Assembly: GCA_963576785.1 (NCBI GenBank)
Contig: OY756140.1
Span: 3,844,001 to 3,908,000, forward strand
From: Chlorophyllum brunneum
Lineage: Eukaryota > Basidiomycota > Agaricomycetes > Agaricales > Agaricaceae
Length of the DNA: 64,000 bases
Direction of reading: 5' to 3'
Below the pieces are notes generated by a model that saw only the letters and a program-made list of their open reading frames with translations, was not told where the DNA came from and did no database searches. Both the position numbers and the translations under genes were made by a program. Shown here in pieces: positions 1 through 11,321 of this stretch (its first letter is position 1; every line of letters starts with the position of its first letter).

Positions 1-489
1 AATGTAGGACACTGATAGTTTTGCAATGGAATGAGCATGGAACAAAGGGTAGAGAATTCAAAAACATATATAACAATGTGGGTGGAAGCATGACTAGTAT
101 AAGTAATGTCAGAAAGCTCAATTTTGTGGTGTTTGAATGTCTCCAACAGTACTTCTGCTGCCATTTCATTTGATTTATTAATCCTGTTGACAAGCTTTAT
201 GCTCTGTATGGATGGTAACATGAATGGAACAAGATGGTATGCCAAACTGGGGGAGAGTATCCCTGCTCCCAGAGAGAGCCCTTGCAAACACAGACAAAGC
301 AAGGTTATCCATCCAAGGCTAAGGAGAGTTTGCCACAGAGCACATTCCTTCAAACTGGGGAAGGCATCAAAATGGAGGTAATGAATGCAGGATAGGTATC
401 TGAGCACTTGCGATTTGAGGCTGGTGGTGATGCTGTGTGCTGGGAGAGCAATTTCCTATTTGATTTGAGCATATCAATGGATGATTATT

Positions 490-851
490 AATGACCTGTA
501 ATTCTGGGCTACAGGACTGCAGTACCCACTCACCCAGTAGTCAGAGTCATAATCCTGTTTATACTGAAAAGTATCTGATGACAAGGGAGATCCAGTGTTG
601 AATATGTGAATGATAGGCTCAAGGGTGGTCATCAACCTCTAGAGCTTGTCGAGTGTGACGTCTGCGAGTTGGGGATATGCCAATGCAACTGAGAGTATGA
701 CACGCCTGTTTGTTTGGGTATCTTCTATACTTTCATTGCCCAAGGAAATCTCAAAATATCGGAGAATTTCCCTCCACACATCTCTGTTCATGGCAGGATG
801 CATGGTGTGTTGAAAGAGCAGAAGAGGGGAGGTACGCATAATTATGGACAT
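490..851 (-). pseudogene. F-box protein N-terminus, broken by a stop codon
   Basis: The frame starts with a segment (HPAMNRDVWREILRYF) typical of the F-box helix in agaricomycete F-box proteins, which in intact members recruit substrates to SCF ubiquitin ligases. It reaches VTLDKL and then TAG at 639-641. Reading on in the same frame gives RLMTTLEPIIHIFNT and further sensible residues to about position 490. In this family the sequence after LD.L is normally tryptophan-arginine (LWR), so a TGG to TAG change is the simplest explanation. After a DYW segment there is a GTGAGT that could be the next intron donor, but no downstream exon was found before the window edge. I infer a nonsense-inactivated gene, probably also truncated at its 3' side. 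Selenocysteine or readthrough is unlikely for this family. Confidence 0.6.
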
Positions 852-1211
852 GCCGATGAGGTGAGGTGTCGGACACGCAGTTTTGTTTGATTAGTTAATA
901 ATATCTCCTCAGATGTCGAACGTTGGGGAATACCGATGAGCTTGATGCTATCGTTTTATAAAGAACATGACTGTGCAGGCACCGGATTGGGCACGGGATA
1001 CCTATACAGCGTCCAAGGCTATTTATGGACATGCATGTGAGGACGCAGCCTGCTGAGAGGATAATAATTGTTTACAGGATATTATCGCCGAAAATCCAAA
1101 GCACTGATAGCATCCTACAAGTCAAAAACAATAGCGCCTTCAGCGTCCACCGTCCGAAGTTTTGGGAATATTCAATGGATGTTCCGAGCTAAAGTTGCTG
1201 CATCAATCAAT

Positions 1212-1980
1212 TCAAAGTGACAAATATTCCAGGTGCTGTAATTGTGAGATATTGACTAGTGTGGGAGGGTCGAAAACCATTCTGTCCCTGGATAAAGCCA
1301 GACAACAAAGAAAAAACCATCTTTTAAGTATCGTTGTCAGGTCTTGCAATGTAAGATGATAGGGAATATACTTCAACTGGAGAGTTGTCATATATCGAGG
1401 CCAAAATGCCCCCCAAGTCCCATGACCGTAGCACAGGGCAATCAACATCCTCCGGGATATCAACGGTCAGTGCATCCATGTTTGGGAACATTTGAGCAGC
1501 TTTATCAAAAAGCCTTTCTCAGGAAAGTCCCCGGCTCGGGCGGATATACAAGGTCAGGGATTCGAGGTAGGAGTATTGTGGTCCATCGGGGGGAAAGACA
1601 CGGAGAAAATCTTCCTGGGAGGCCGTAAGCTGCATATTTTTCAACTTGCACTGGTCGAGCGAAGCAGCCGGCCCGGAGTACGAAGGACGAAATATCCCGA
1701 GATTGGCATGGAGGCTCGTAAGGAACGGAAGTTGCTTCACGAACTCCTGAAGTGAGGTCACGTTTTGACTATTGATGACTTCGCTGTTGTGTGTGATTGT
1801 GAGATTCTTCAGGGTTTGAAAAGGAACGAGAGTGACGAGCGGATCCGGGTGGAAGCTTTCGTGGCAAGAGATGGACTCCGATGTCACCTTCCGTGAGGCG
1901 AGCATGCGATGGATTGTCAGGGTAAAATCACTGATAGTTTGATGTGGGGAATGATCAGGAGTGATGGTAATGTCTAACAC
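1212..1980 (-). pseudogene. F-box/LRR-like protein, C-terminal part with stop and frameshift
   Basis: Leucine-rich segments (LTLYIRPSRG, LTVDIPEDVD, LQLKYIPYHLTLQDL, LQHLEYLSL) resemble the C-terminal part of agaricomycete F-box proteins. The first frame stops at TGA 1519-1521 but continues in phase with ERLFDKAAQMFPNMDALTV up to a run of six C (1409-1414 on the plus strand). Dropping one base there restores the frame into WPRYMTTLQLKYIPYH. No F-box is present upstream: the fragment begins inside the tail of the adjacent kinase gene. It therefore lacks its N-terminus and carries two internal lesions. The TGA could conceivably lie in an unrecognised short intron. The separate F-box N-terminus at 490-851 lies downstream on the same strand, so it is not the missing part. 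Confidence 0.5.
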
Positions 1981-2168
1981 CAGGAATAGTAAGAGTTACT
2001 CGATATACATCCTTCTGTGCGGAATAATATCCCCCCTCCCTATCTGCCTGTACCTCAGGGATATCTTGCTTCTGTTTCGATTTCTTGCTTGGCCCCGAAC
2101 CTTTGGCGCTTGTTCCATCTATATACTCATCATCATCCTCTGGCTTCCGGTGCCGCTTCTTGAGCGCT

Positions 2169-4500
2169 TCAGCTTTCAGCTTGGGTGAAAGGATCATCGA
2201 GAGCAGACGACGAGGCCCTCAATTCGGGAAGTTCAACCTCTCGTTCCAAATTCCTGATGCCATGATGGAGATAGTCGAGATCACTCCACACAAAAAGATA
2301 CATGTCGACGAGTCCTTCCTCGGGTATTATGTCCTTGTGATAGACCTGGAACAAAGCGGCAGAGATATTCTCGATTATTGCAGGAGCGATATGCCGGAGG
2401 GTTGGGTGTATACTGTCCCGGAAGCGCTGCTGTGGAGGGTCTAGTATAAATTGTTCGCGCTCGCGGCTGGGAAGGTCAGAATCAGTGAAAAGCGAAGCCC
2501 CGAGTTGATGTGCTGATTCGTATTTGACGCGGCAGAGCAGAATCCATACGATAATCCAGAAGAGTGATTCTACGTCATGTGGGAATATGAACCTCAGTGG
2601 TGCTCTACTGAGATCGGTTTGTCGGTCCAGAACGTGCGGGAGACTCCTGAAATCGCCTGGGTGGCCGAAATAGCGGGGTGCCCGTGGAGGATAATAGAAC
2701 CTCCACCCTCTGTGGATCTCAAGAGGCATAAAATACGGTGTTCCCTGGATAAGTCATCAGGCAGCTGATACCAAATACAGTGATAGTACTATACCGTTTT
2801 TGGGTCACGACTGACCTTCCTGTCCTGGTCGTCGAAATCTTGTGCATACTCCAGGCTGCTCAGCTTGCCTCTAAGCGTACCATCTCTCTCTTTCACCAGA
2901 ATGATGTTCTCCGTGCTGACGTCCCGGTGGACCCAGCGAGCCAGATATAAGAGGACCAATGCTGAATGCACGTAAGTTATGTTTTTACATCGACATGCAA
3001 CAAACACACGCACCAATGAAAGTATCATGTACTGCGCTGATTGAGCCAACCAGAGTGGGTGCGAGATGAAGCGGATAGCCCGTCTCATTATAGACGAGAC
3101 GATAGTGTCGTTTGACTTTGTACTCGCGAGGAATCACATTTGTTGCATTTTGCCCTTCCGTCCTTACTAGAAAATGCCACGACGGGTTGGCTTGCATCGA
3201 ACCGGGAATCACATTTTCTAGGGTGGCAGCACTGGCATATTCTGGCGCCTCAAAAAGACGTGGAGCGGGTTTGGCGAGTGTCGCCACGGGTTTGGTTTTC
3301 TCCAACAACCTGTCATGATCGATTCCCATAAAATAACGCCTATAGTCCTCGAGCGCGGCGCCAACGTCCTCTTTAAAATTTCCAGTAGCCCACGCGTAGT
3401 CAGTCTCCGATACCCGGTCCAAACTGTTGAAGATTTCATCCTGTATTTCTTTCTCCGTGAGCGACCCCTCGTCCAGCCATCCATCCTTGAGAATAACCTC
3501 TGATCCATCACTTATAACCTTCCCAAGCTGTTCATCTGACAAGCCCTCGATTTCGACGGCTTTCCAGCTACGTGAATTTCGACCTGTGATACAAGGAACA
3601 TGAGGATTGTACCCCTGTTCGGTTGTTCTGAAGTATCTCGGAGCTTTCTTCGTCCCTAGTTCGTATACGTAACACCACTTTTTATCACACCGGACGCGAT
3701 GAATCGTTTCATCGTATCCGAGTTCTTCCGGCGTCGCATATAGGAGAGACAAGAAGACACGGATACATGTTTTGATGTCCTATGAAATTATGTGAGATGA
3801 GAAAATGAAGGAAGGACCAGAAACACCTTTGTGAAATCAAGAGGTTTTGACTTGACCGAGTGTGAGCGAGAAAAGTACCATAACGACATTATGTTGTCCT
3901 CAATTGTGATCTACCAGATCATCAGGGACCCACACGCCCGGAAATACTGACGACATACACCATACATCCATCCACGACGAGGATCATCGTCCATAACGCG
4001 ACTGACTCCTGACACCAGTTTTTTGCAATTCTGCAGCACAATATAAGAACCGCGTATGGTATCCAAAAACAATTTAAACCCACATCAAGAATGTCGTGGT
4101 ACGTCTTATACTTCTTGAACTCCATCGTCACGCCTATTTCCGCTGAGATGGGAACGCGTTTATCGGAAGCAGTGAGTCCACGAACAATAATCCCATCAGC
4201 CTTGAAATTCGAACTCCTATAATGAAATCCTCGCTTGCGTGAGTCATCAGGACATCCAACCTCACTCAACCTCCCAAAAATATCTTCCAGCCCCTCTACT
4301 ACACGTTTTTTACTTCCATATACTCCCCAAGGTGAATTTCTATAAACATTCCAAACATCGGCTTTATCAAGCTCCTCATTCCATTTCAAGTGCTGAAGTG
4401 CGTCTTTAACCCATTGAGAACTTGGCGAAAAGGGGAGATAGTGTTCCAAGAAATTATCCAGGGGGCATTCAAGCATTTCGCCTTTCATCGTTTGGGCCAT
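2169..4500 (-). CDS. FunK1-type fungal protein kinase
   Basis: This is a predicted member of the fungal-specific FunK1 kinases, which are expanded in mushrooms and mostly of unknown target. Six exons join cleanly: 4500-4084, 4030-3959, 3910-3827, 3779-3014, 2961-2795 and 2744-2169. All introns are 47-53 nt with GT-AG ends; one donor is GTATGT. The spliced protein shows YGITIEDNIMSLWYFSRSHS (family hallmark), then HRDVSTENIIL (catalytic loop with the HRD aspartate), LEYAQDFDD in the metal-binding region, GTPYFMPLEIHRG, and HDVESLFWIIVWI. The frame stops at 2169. A basic tail (KKRHRK, DDDEYIDGT, SKKSKQKQ) that looks like a normal FunK1 C-terminus lies in another frame down to 1955, so either a small intron or a frameshift occurs near 2200. 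The kinase core looks intact. Confidence 0.8.
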
Positions 4501-4924
4501 GATGGAAGCCTAGTAGTGGGAGTGACAGCACTGATTGATTGAGCGCCAGATAGCCAAGTCCTGATTCCGAAGGTACCTGCCTCCCTGACATGACCTTGGC
4601 TTCAGAATCCATCACCTCATCTCCAAGATACAAACACTCTCTTCTCGATTCGAAACGACGCCAATAAAAAAAAACGATTTTATTCTTTTGACATCAAACA
4701 ACAAGTACAATAGGGATGATAACCAATATCCACGCAATTCCAATGAAGTACTGCATCTCACATGCCAATATGCAATTTTCACAACATGACAATTCCATTC
4801 ATAAATAATGCATTTAATCCAAAAATCCATAATTACATGCCACATTACATCAATCATCCCATGATAAATCATCAACCAAAACCCATAATAATAAAAAATA
4901 ACGAAACACCAAACAAAAAAAAAA

Positions 4925-7900
4925 TCATGTCTCCCAAACACCCCCCCTCGCCAACTCTCTAAACACCCCAGCCTTCCTTCCAACCAACTCCTCATACCTT
5001 CCCCCCTCACAAACCTCTCCATCCCTCAAAACCACAACTCTATCACACATCCTCATACCTTCAACTTTATGCGTCACAACCACCATCCTTATCCCACTCC
5101 TCCCCATTCGTCTAATATTATGAATAGCTTCCAACACTTCTTTCTGATTCTCCACATCCAACGCACTGGTACATTCATCAAGAATGAGTAAATGCACACC
5201 TCCCCTCGCTAGTGCTCTTGCGATTTGTATCCTCTGCGCTTGTCCACCTGAGATTTCTCCTAATTGTGTTTTGAACGCCTCATCACCACTCAACCAATCC
5301 ACATTAGCCAACCCCACCACACGCCTAACCACATTCCTCTTCTCCTCCTCCTCCTCATCAAGATCAATCCCATAAAGGATATTCTCCTCCACACTCTTCT
5401 CTTCAAACAACTGCGGCGATTGCGAAACGACACCCAAACCCCCTCTTAACCACTTCACATCAACATCCTCAATCCCCACACCCCCAAACCTTGTCCGACC
5501 ATACGTAGGTTCATACAACCTCTGCAACAACGCCGTTATCGTAGACTTCCCAGACCCAGAAGCACCAACCAACGCAATACATTCTCCTTGATCAATCACG
5601 AGGTTGAAATTTTTAAGAGTGGGAATTGAGGGACGGGAGGGGTATGAGAATGATACGTTTTCGAATGAGATGGGTCCGGATGCGAGGAGGGATAGGGAAG
5701 GTTTGAGAATTCCTTTCGATTCGGATGTGGTTGATGTTGAAAGATCGGTGAGAGTCATTAAATCATGTGTCGCTTGAACTGATTTCGCAATCTTTTCCGC
5801 TATAGGAATCATCAGCTTATATCCAAAGAAGAAAGGGGAGAAAAGACGTACTAAAAGCCATGAGTTGACTCCCAATCGTCACAGAAAACACCACCAAATT
5901 CAACACTTCAACCATCTGCAAATAACTATACCTCCCCTTCGCCACAAGCACCGCACCAACAATAAAACAACACCGCCTCCGCACCATAAATCAATCCAGA
6001 AGCAACACCATGAGTCCCACCCTCAACCCAAGCACCTCTCACCCCAGTCTTCAAAGCCCTCTCCACCGCCTCCTCAAACGAAATCCAAAACGGTTTCTGG
6101 ATCCCCATCGACCAAATTCCCTTCACATTACACAAAACCTCATACCACCCCTTCGCCACATCCTCTCTCGCTTTCTTATTCCTCACTTCACAATTCCCGA
6201 CTAGACGAGTTTGAATGGCCATGACACCAGCGAACAGAGGTGTGATTCCAATCCCGACAAACGTTAATTCCCATCCTCTTATCATCGCCCATACGAGTCC
6301 AACAGAAAGCATAGCAAGACCACGAGACATTGACCAATAACGACCGAAACGAGATTTCTCGCATCATCACCATCTTTGACAATAACTTGAATCAACCTCG
6401 CTTCCGATCGTTTATCCGAATCAACATCAAACCAAGCTTTATCCTGTCCCAAAACCTTCTCATACGCAACATTTCGCAACTTGGTCGTCCAACGCATTCC
6501 AACAGATTCCATCACGTAATACTTCAATCCAAGAAATATCCCATCAAGAGCCGTTATTCCCAAAACGATGGCACCAAAAGTGTTGATGGTGGAAATGTTT
6601 TTGGCTCCGATGGATACTTCGAATAAGAGACGTGAGAGGAGGAATGAGAATACAGGAGTTATTGTGCCGGATAAGAGACAGATTATGAGACAGATTATGA
6701 GGAGTGATTTGGATGGGATTGAAGGCCAAGCTTTATGCATCAATGACCAGAATTTCGGTGGTTGTTCTTCGACTAGGGGTCGATCTTCGACATTGGGAGT
6801 AGGAATACGAACAGTCAATTTCGGAGGTCTTGTTCTCGTTCGGTTTTGGACAGCAACACGTCCAGCACCTCCAACCGCGTCCTTCTGTTCATCAAACCTC
6901 TTCTCTTCCTCTTCCTCCTCTTTATCTTTCGTCAAATTGACCTTGGAGAACGACTGCGAAAACAAAGTCGAAGTAGGCGACATCGGTAAACTCAACCTCC
7001 TCGAATCGATACGTCCAGGTGGAACGGCGGTAGAAGGTGTAACAGGAGTCAACAGAACACTCGAAGGTCGACGAAGACGACATTGGATGACGTATTGTGT
7101 GTGTTCTTCTTCTTCTTCGGGAATCGGAGAGGGAAAAGGTAAAAATCGACTTAGGGATTTCGAGATTCGTTTGTCCTTCGTCGGCCGCTGCGGAGTAGAA
7201 TCGGGAGGGGAAGAAGAAGAGATTTGGCAAGTCAAATCCGCAACGACATCAACCATCCAATTTCCAAACGTCAACGGACGAATGGTATTCAAGGAAAGTC
7301 GTTTTTCGTTCCTCTCTTCTTCCTCCTCTTCTTGTTCCTCTTCCTCTTCCTCCCCTTTCACGACTTCCTCCATCATCCTCTCCGTTTTCAGGAATGGAAA
7401 GACGTTCGAGGTCAGCTCTATATCCCCGTTCAACAACCTTGCCACTCTTCAACACTTAAACGAAATCTTGATTTTGAATCTGTGATAAATCATGTGTGAT
7501 GACGATTGTCGTTTTATTCCTTCTCCAGTTTTTGATCGCTTCAAAGACGAGGATACGAGAAGTTGCGTCCAGCGCTGATGTCGCTTCGTCTACGTAACGA
7601 ATTGTTAATATTCTGAAGAAAAGAAGAGAAAGAGAGACGCACCAAGAATCAAAATCGTATCCTAGGCTCTCGCAATCGCCAACCTCTGTCTCTGACCACC
7701 ACTCAACCCAACCCCATTCCCTGCCGCCGAACTCCCCAAAAACCGTCTCATACCCCTCAGGCAAATCCTCCACAAACTCATGTACCATCGCCATCCTACA
7801 AGCTTCTTCGACTTCTTCTTTCGTCACGTTATTGATATTTCCCAATCGACCATATACGCCCACTGCAACGTTTTCCCAATGCGATTTACCTTTTAAGATA

Positions 7901-8224
7901 ACTACATCTCCGAATCCTTGACTGACACCAGCGATTAACCCATTCATCGTCTAGGAACCTGACATCTTGATCGTCGAGCATGATAGTTCCTTCATTAAAT
8001 TCATACATCCGCATTAAGAGAGCAGCGATAGTGGATTTTCCAGAAGAACGGACGATAAAAGTTGTTTCGTTCGCGGGGAGGTATAAAGAGATGTTTGATA
8101 GAACGGGGATGTGAGGTTTTGAAGGGTAAGAGAAGGATAAAGAATGGAGGGATAGTTCTGTCACGGAAAGACCCGTCCAACTTCGTTGCTTGACTGCCCG
8201 TACACAAAATTCATCCATCTGCAA
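4925..8224 (-). pseudogene. STE6: STE6-like ABC exporter (a-factor type), truncated and multiply broken
   Basis: The order is NBD1, acidic linker, second transmembrane domain, NBD2, as in full-size ABCB/STE6 exporters that secrete lipopeptide mating pheromone. NBD2 (exon 5813-4925 region) is open, with GASGSGKST, SGGQAQR, LLILDE and SALD. The first transmembrane domain is absent upstream of 8224. NBD1 is damaged: its Walker A reads IVRSSGKST, two residues short with a glycine lost. A frame shift occurs at about 7740, a TAG stop at 7662-7664 right after LAIARA, a TAA at 7456-7458 inside QDFV.VLKSGK, and further shifts near 7410, 6317 and 5965. Real-looking introns persist (for example near 7620 and 5820). 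The linker has poly-glutamate runs. STE6 rather than a generic multidrug ABCB is inferred from the linker and the TMD2 sequence (TPVFSFLLSRLLFEVSIGA). Confidence 0.75.
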
Positions 8225-8269
8225 CTGAAGTCGAGACCTCTGTCATTATTCTACACAAAATTCTTACAC

Positions 8270-8560
8270 ATCGAGCCTCTTGTGAACCTGGAGAATATAG
8301 CAGACAACCCATAGCACGCATGGCTTACTTTTCCAATCTGGAAGCACTGCGTAGAGTATCAGTCCCCGAAATTACACCGATCTTGACTTGGATTATTCTG
8401 ATGCCGTTGTAGGTATTACGAACCATGGAAGAAGAAGTTCAGACATGAGGACATCATCCTGTGGAATATCGTGTCTCGTCGGGTGTCGGACGGGCATGTC
8501 TATGAAGCCGTTTTGGTTGACTGGGACTTGGTGGTACACCGACGATATCCCTCCTTTACC
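8270..8560 (+). pseudogene. FunK1-like kinase fragment, upstream tandem copy
   Basis: This is a partial duplicate of the gene just downstream. The first exon reads IEPLVNLENIADNP, then an in-frame TAG at 8312-8314, then HAWLTFPIWKHCVE. An intron runs 8356-8412, and the second exon gives YYEPWKKKFRHEDIILWNI and VYEAVLVDWDLVVHRRY before similarity ends near 8560. The pattern matches the catalytic-loop region of FunK1-type kinases. This copy still has HED followed by an asparagine at the expected spacing, so the catalytic aspartate is retained. The nonsense codon, the missing N-lobe and the missing C-terminal half make it non-functional. It lies immediately upstream of the truncated start of the STE6-like gene, which is on the opposite strand. 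Confidence 0.6.
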
Positions 8561-8737
8561 CTATAATTCTGGGACGCTCCAGCAAATGCTATCAACACCC
8601 ATGGCAATAGGCCCAGGATCCTCACTCGCTGATGAACAAATGCTTGTGCAACCCAAACCGGTATTGGAACCCACAATCTCCTTATTTGTAGTCAGCCTCC
8701 GTGCGATAAGATGGCAGCATCTCCCTGGAGGATAACC

Positions 8738-9601
8738 ATGCAATCCTTGCACTTGGTCATACTCGAGCCTCTTGTAACACTCGACATTGTCGCGAAGGAC
8801 TCACAGAATATTGAGCTGGCCTTCCGAATCTGGAATCAATGTGTAGAATGTAAGTACTCCAACTCATCACTTTGATCGATTAGCCCCGAAATTTGCCTAG
8901 GTCATTACGAGCTCTGGAAGAAAGGATTCACATACGGAAAGATAACCCTACGGAATATCATGTGTCGCAGAGTGTTCGCCGGTGTTCTAGGAAAAGCGTC
9001 GGATGCACATGAATATGAGGGCGTCCTAACGGATTGGGACCTTGCAGTAGATGACAGTGATATCGACACCCATCAGGTCCATCGTTGCGGAATGATTCCA
9101 TTCATGGCCTTGGAGCTCCTACGAGCGGCGCTAGATAAACAACGTCTCAGCAATTCTCGAATCTATCGCTTCGACCTTGAGTCATTCGGATACATCTGTG
9201 TCGACTGGGTTCATCAGCCCTCAGAGTACTATGAGTGGCATGGCAGAGGTGTAGGCAGCTGGTTCCTGAGGCAATATGGCCTACATTCGAGACTTAAGGT
9301 CCGGCAAGGTTTTCAGGCCTACTGGAACCTCTTCGTCGCTGTAGAGGAGTGGATCGACATCAGGTTTCGTACCCTCCAACACTCGTTTTTGCGGAGAAAA
9401 CTTACATGGGAGGAACGAGGGCACAGCGAGGATTATTCAGAATTCTTGTTTATTGTGAAGATATGGGAAGAGAAGGGGAGAGTCTCTATCATTGATGAGG
9501 TAATGGAACATTTCGTGACAAAGAACGACGAAGATGTCCAGGCGGCTTCTAATGCCAAACCCAAAGCCAAACCCAAAGCCGATTTCCCTCCACCAACATA
9601 A
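8738..9601 (+). CDS. FunK1-like pseudokinase, C-lobe only
   Basis: Two exons (8738-8849 and 8901-9601) with a 51-nt GTAAGT/CTAG intron encode about 270 residues. The start at 8738 is the first ATG in frame with LEPLVTLDIVAKDSQNIELAF. Exon 2 holds CHYELWKKGFTYGKITLRNI where an active FunK1 kinase has HRDLSxxN. The aspartate is replaced, so phosphotransfer is unlikely. Downstream, VLTDWDLAVD keeps the DFG-equivalent region, GMIPFMALELLR matches the family GTIPFMA segment, and YRFDLESFGYI matches RHDLES. The protein ends in lysine-proline repeats (KPKAKPKAKPKAD). The whole N-lobe is missing. It may be a relic or a pseudokinase derived from a neighbouring duplication, and it is the cleaner of the two tandem copies. 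Confidence 0.55.
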
Positions 9602-9895
9602 CTCTTTATGATTTTTGTAACTGTACTAGTAGTTTGAACTGTAATCTTGGGAAGAGATAACGAACGATACGAATGATCAATATATAAATAAATTTGTCGA
9701 GACTACACGTATGTATGAACACCGAATAACCTATCACCAAGCTCACCGGAACCTCTCCTCAAACTTTTGGGACACAGTCGCAGATAGACACGGCACATCT
9801 CTCACCGCCAGAACATTCTACAACTAAATTAGTAACAGGAAGACAGGGTTATAATCATAAGCACGCTCACATCGACCAATTCACAAGGTACACTA

Positions 9896-10919
9896 CTAAA
9901 TGTCAGCGAGCTCCAACGATTCGATCCAGGTAACACCCCCGCCAACCCGGACACGTTCTCCAACGTCCTTCCATCCAACGTGAAGCAGCCACCAGCTGAG
10001 TGTGAGATACTTGTTCTCGACGTCCTCCGGAATGGCTTCGTCCTCAAACGTATCCTGTTCTCCCAGAAGCGCCTCCAGGTCTCTCGACATCAAGTCTTCC
10101 AGTCCCTTCCCACCACCGAACAGTAAATTTGTGAGATGAAGCTCGGGTTCCAACCGCTCTTGCACCTGCTCACCGCACTCTTGCTGAATGACGATATTTT
10201 GTCCGTGCCGGGTCGGTCGGTTGGATCACCGCCGGTAGCGATAGTAGAGTTGTCAAGTAGAGAACGGTAAGTGTCTGAGTGAAAGCTGGGGGGTAGCGTC
10301 AGCCGAGCTACCTGTCGGGCGCAGTGGGGAGGGAGAACCTACTTGTCATTTTCACTTTGTTCCACGGTTCAGCCTTTGTTCGTGTATCTGACGACTCTGA
10401 CGCAACAGAGGGATTCGTAATGCCGTCCAACTAGACATTCATAGTGTGAGATGTGTCTCTTGACGGGAGAACAAAACGGCGTTTCCCCCAGAATCATGTG
10501 TTGTAGAGGTGAGGGTGGACGTTGACAAAGGATCTCGGGCTGATTCAGATGCATGAATGGCAACATGAGCAGCAATTTACTTGTCGCATTCGACTCTGGA
10601 TCTGCCAGAGAGAAACCTGTCGATGGTGCCGACCCCGCTCGTATCATCTTGAGCGAGCTGGAAACGCCTCCGCAGGCTCAATAAATTTTCCAATTAAAAA
10701 GTATTTGAATTTGAGAGACATGGTGGCGCACCTATCTCTTGCCACCCATTCTTGTTCGAGCCGAGCTTTTACTTCGTTGAGCCTGTCACTTACGTAGTGT
10801 TTTGCAAGATAGAGTCCCCAGCGCAAAGCAAATGTCCTTTGTGACACCAGCATTGCGGTAGCCGACATAGTTTTTTGAGAGTTGGCAGCATTTTGAGGAC
10901 AAAAACCGGTGACTGGCAT
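9896..10919 (-). pseudogene. PEX3: Peroxin-3 remnants (N-terminal and C-terminal pieces)
   Basis: PEX3 is the peroxisomal membrane receptor for PEX19. Near 10830-10725 the minus strand reads WGLYLAKHYVSDRLNEVKAR followed by LEQEWVARDR. After a GT-AG intron of about 55 nt it continues SLRRRFQLAQDDTSG. This matches the conserved PEX3 N-terminus (membrane segment, then LRRRF..NQ). A second piece at 10165-9896 reads LTNLLFGGGKGLEDLM, then EDVENKYLTLSWWLLHVGWK and DVGERVR, a conserved PEX3 C-terminal block. The middle frame hits a stop near 10570. No continuous frame or splice path joins the two pieces, and residues after DVGERVR diverge at once. Identification of both blocks rests on recalled family sequence. 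PEX3 is normally single-copy, so an intact gene elsewhere is expected. Confidence 0.6.
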
Positions 10920-10949
10920 TGGTTGAATGGCTTTCCATCTGGAAACACC

Positions 10950-11320
10950 TATGTCATGGGAAAATTGGGGGTGCTTTTCGCAAAAGGTGGGTGAGAAAAA
11001 TCTGTGGGCGTAGCTTTAGGGCATGCCTAGTGTGAACATGTGTCGCTTTATTTGGGGTGTTGGTGAAAGGAGAAGGGAGAGGAAGACTAGAGCCGACATC
11101 AGAGGTGGGCATTCGAGGACAGCCTGAGGGACATACCCAGGCCCATAGAAACAGTCGCCTCGCATGCGCGGGTGCTACATATTGGGAAGGCATTAAACAA
11201 ACAACAGTCTATGTAGAATGTGAAAAGACGGTAATTTACATTTTACGCAGCAGCGCGGGAAGGTCTCGGGAGTCTCTATACAGCTATTATTGTATTTATA
11301 GGTCAAGAGGATCCAATCCT
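10950..11320. other. Non-coding stretch, nothing recognised
   Basis: Only short unsupported frames occur between the PEX3 remnant and the membrane-protein fragment. I see no RNA gene, terminal repeat or promoter signal that I would defend. Confidence 0.4.
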
Positions 11321-11321
11321 G

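Noticed and set aside
106..381. 91-codon plus-strand frame near the left edge
   Set aside because: No recognisable motif, no splice context and irregular composition.
6568..7485. 305-codon plus-strand frame
   Set aside because: It is the antisense of the acidic linker and TMD2 of the STE6-like gene. Serine runs come from glutamate codons read in reverse.
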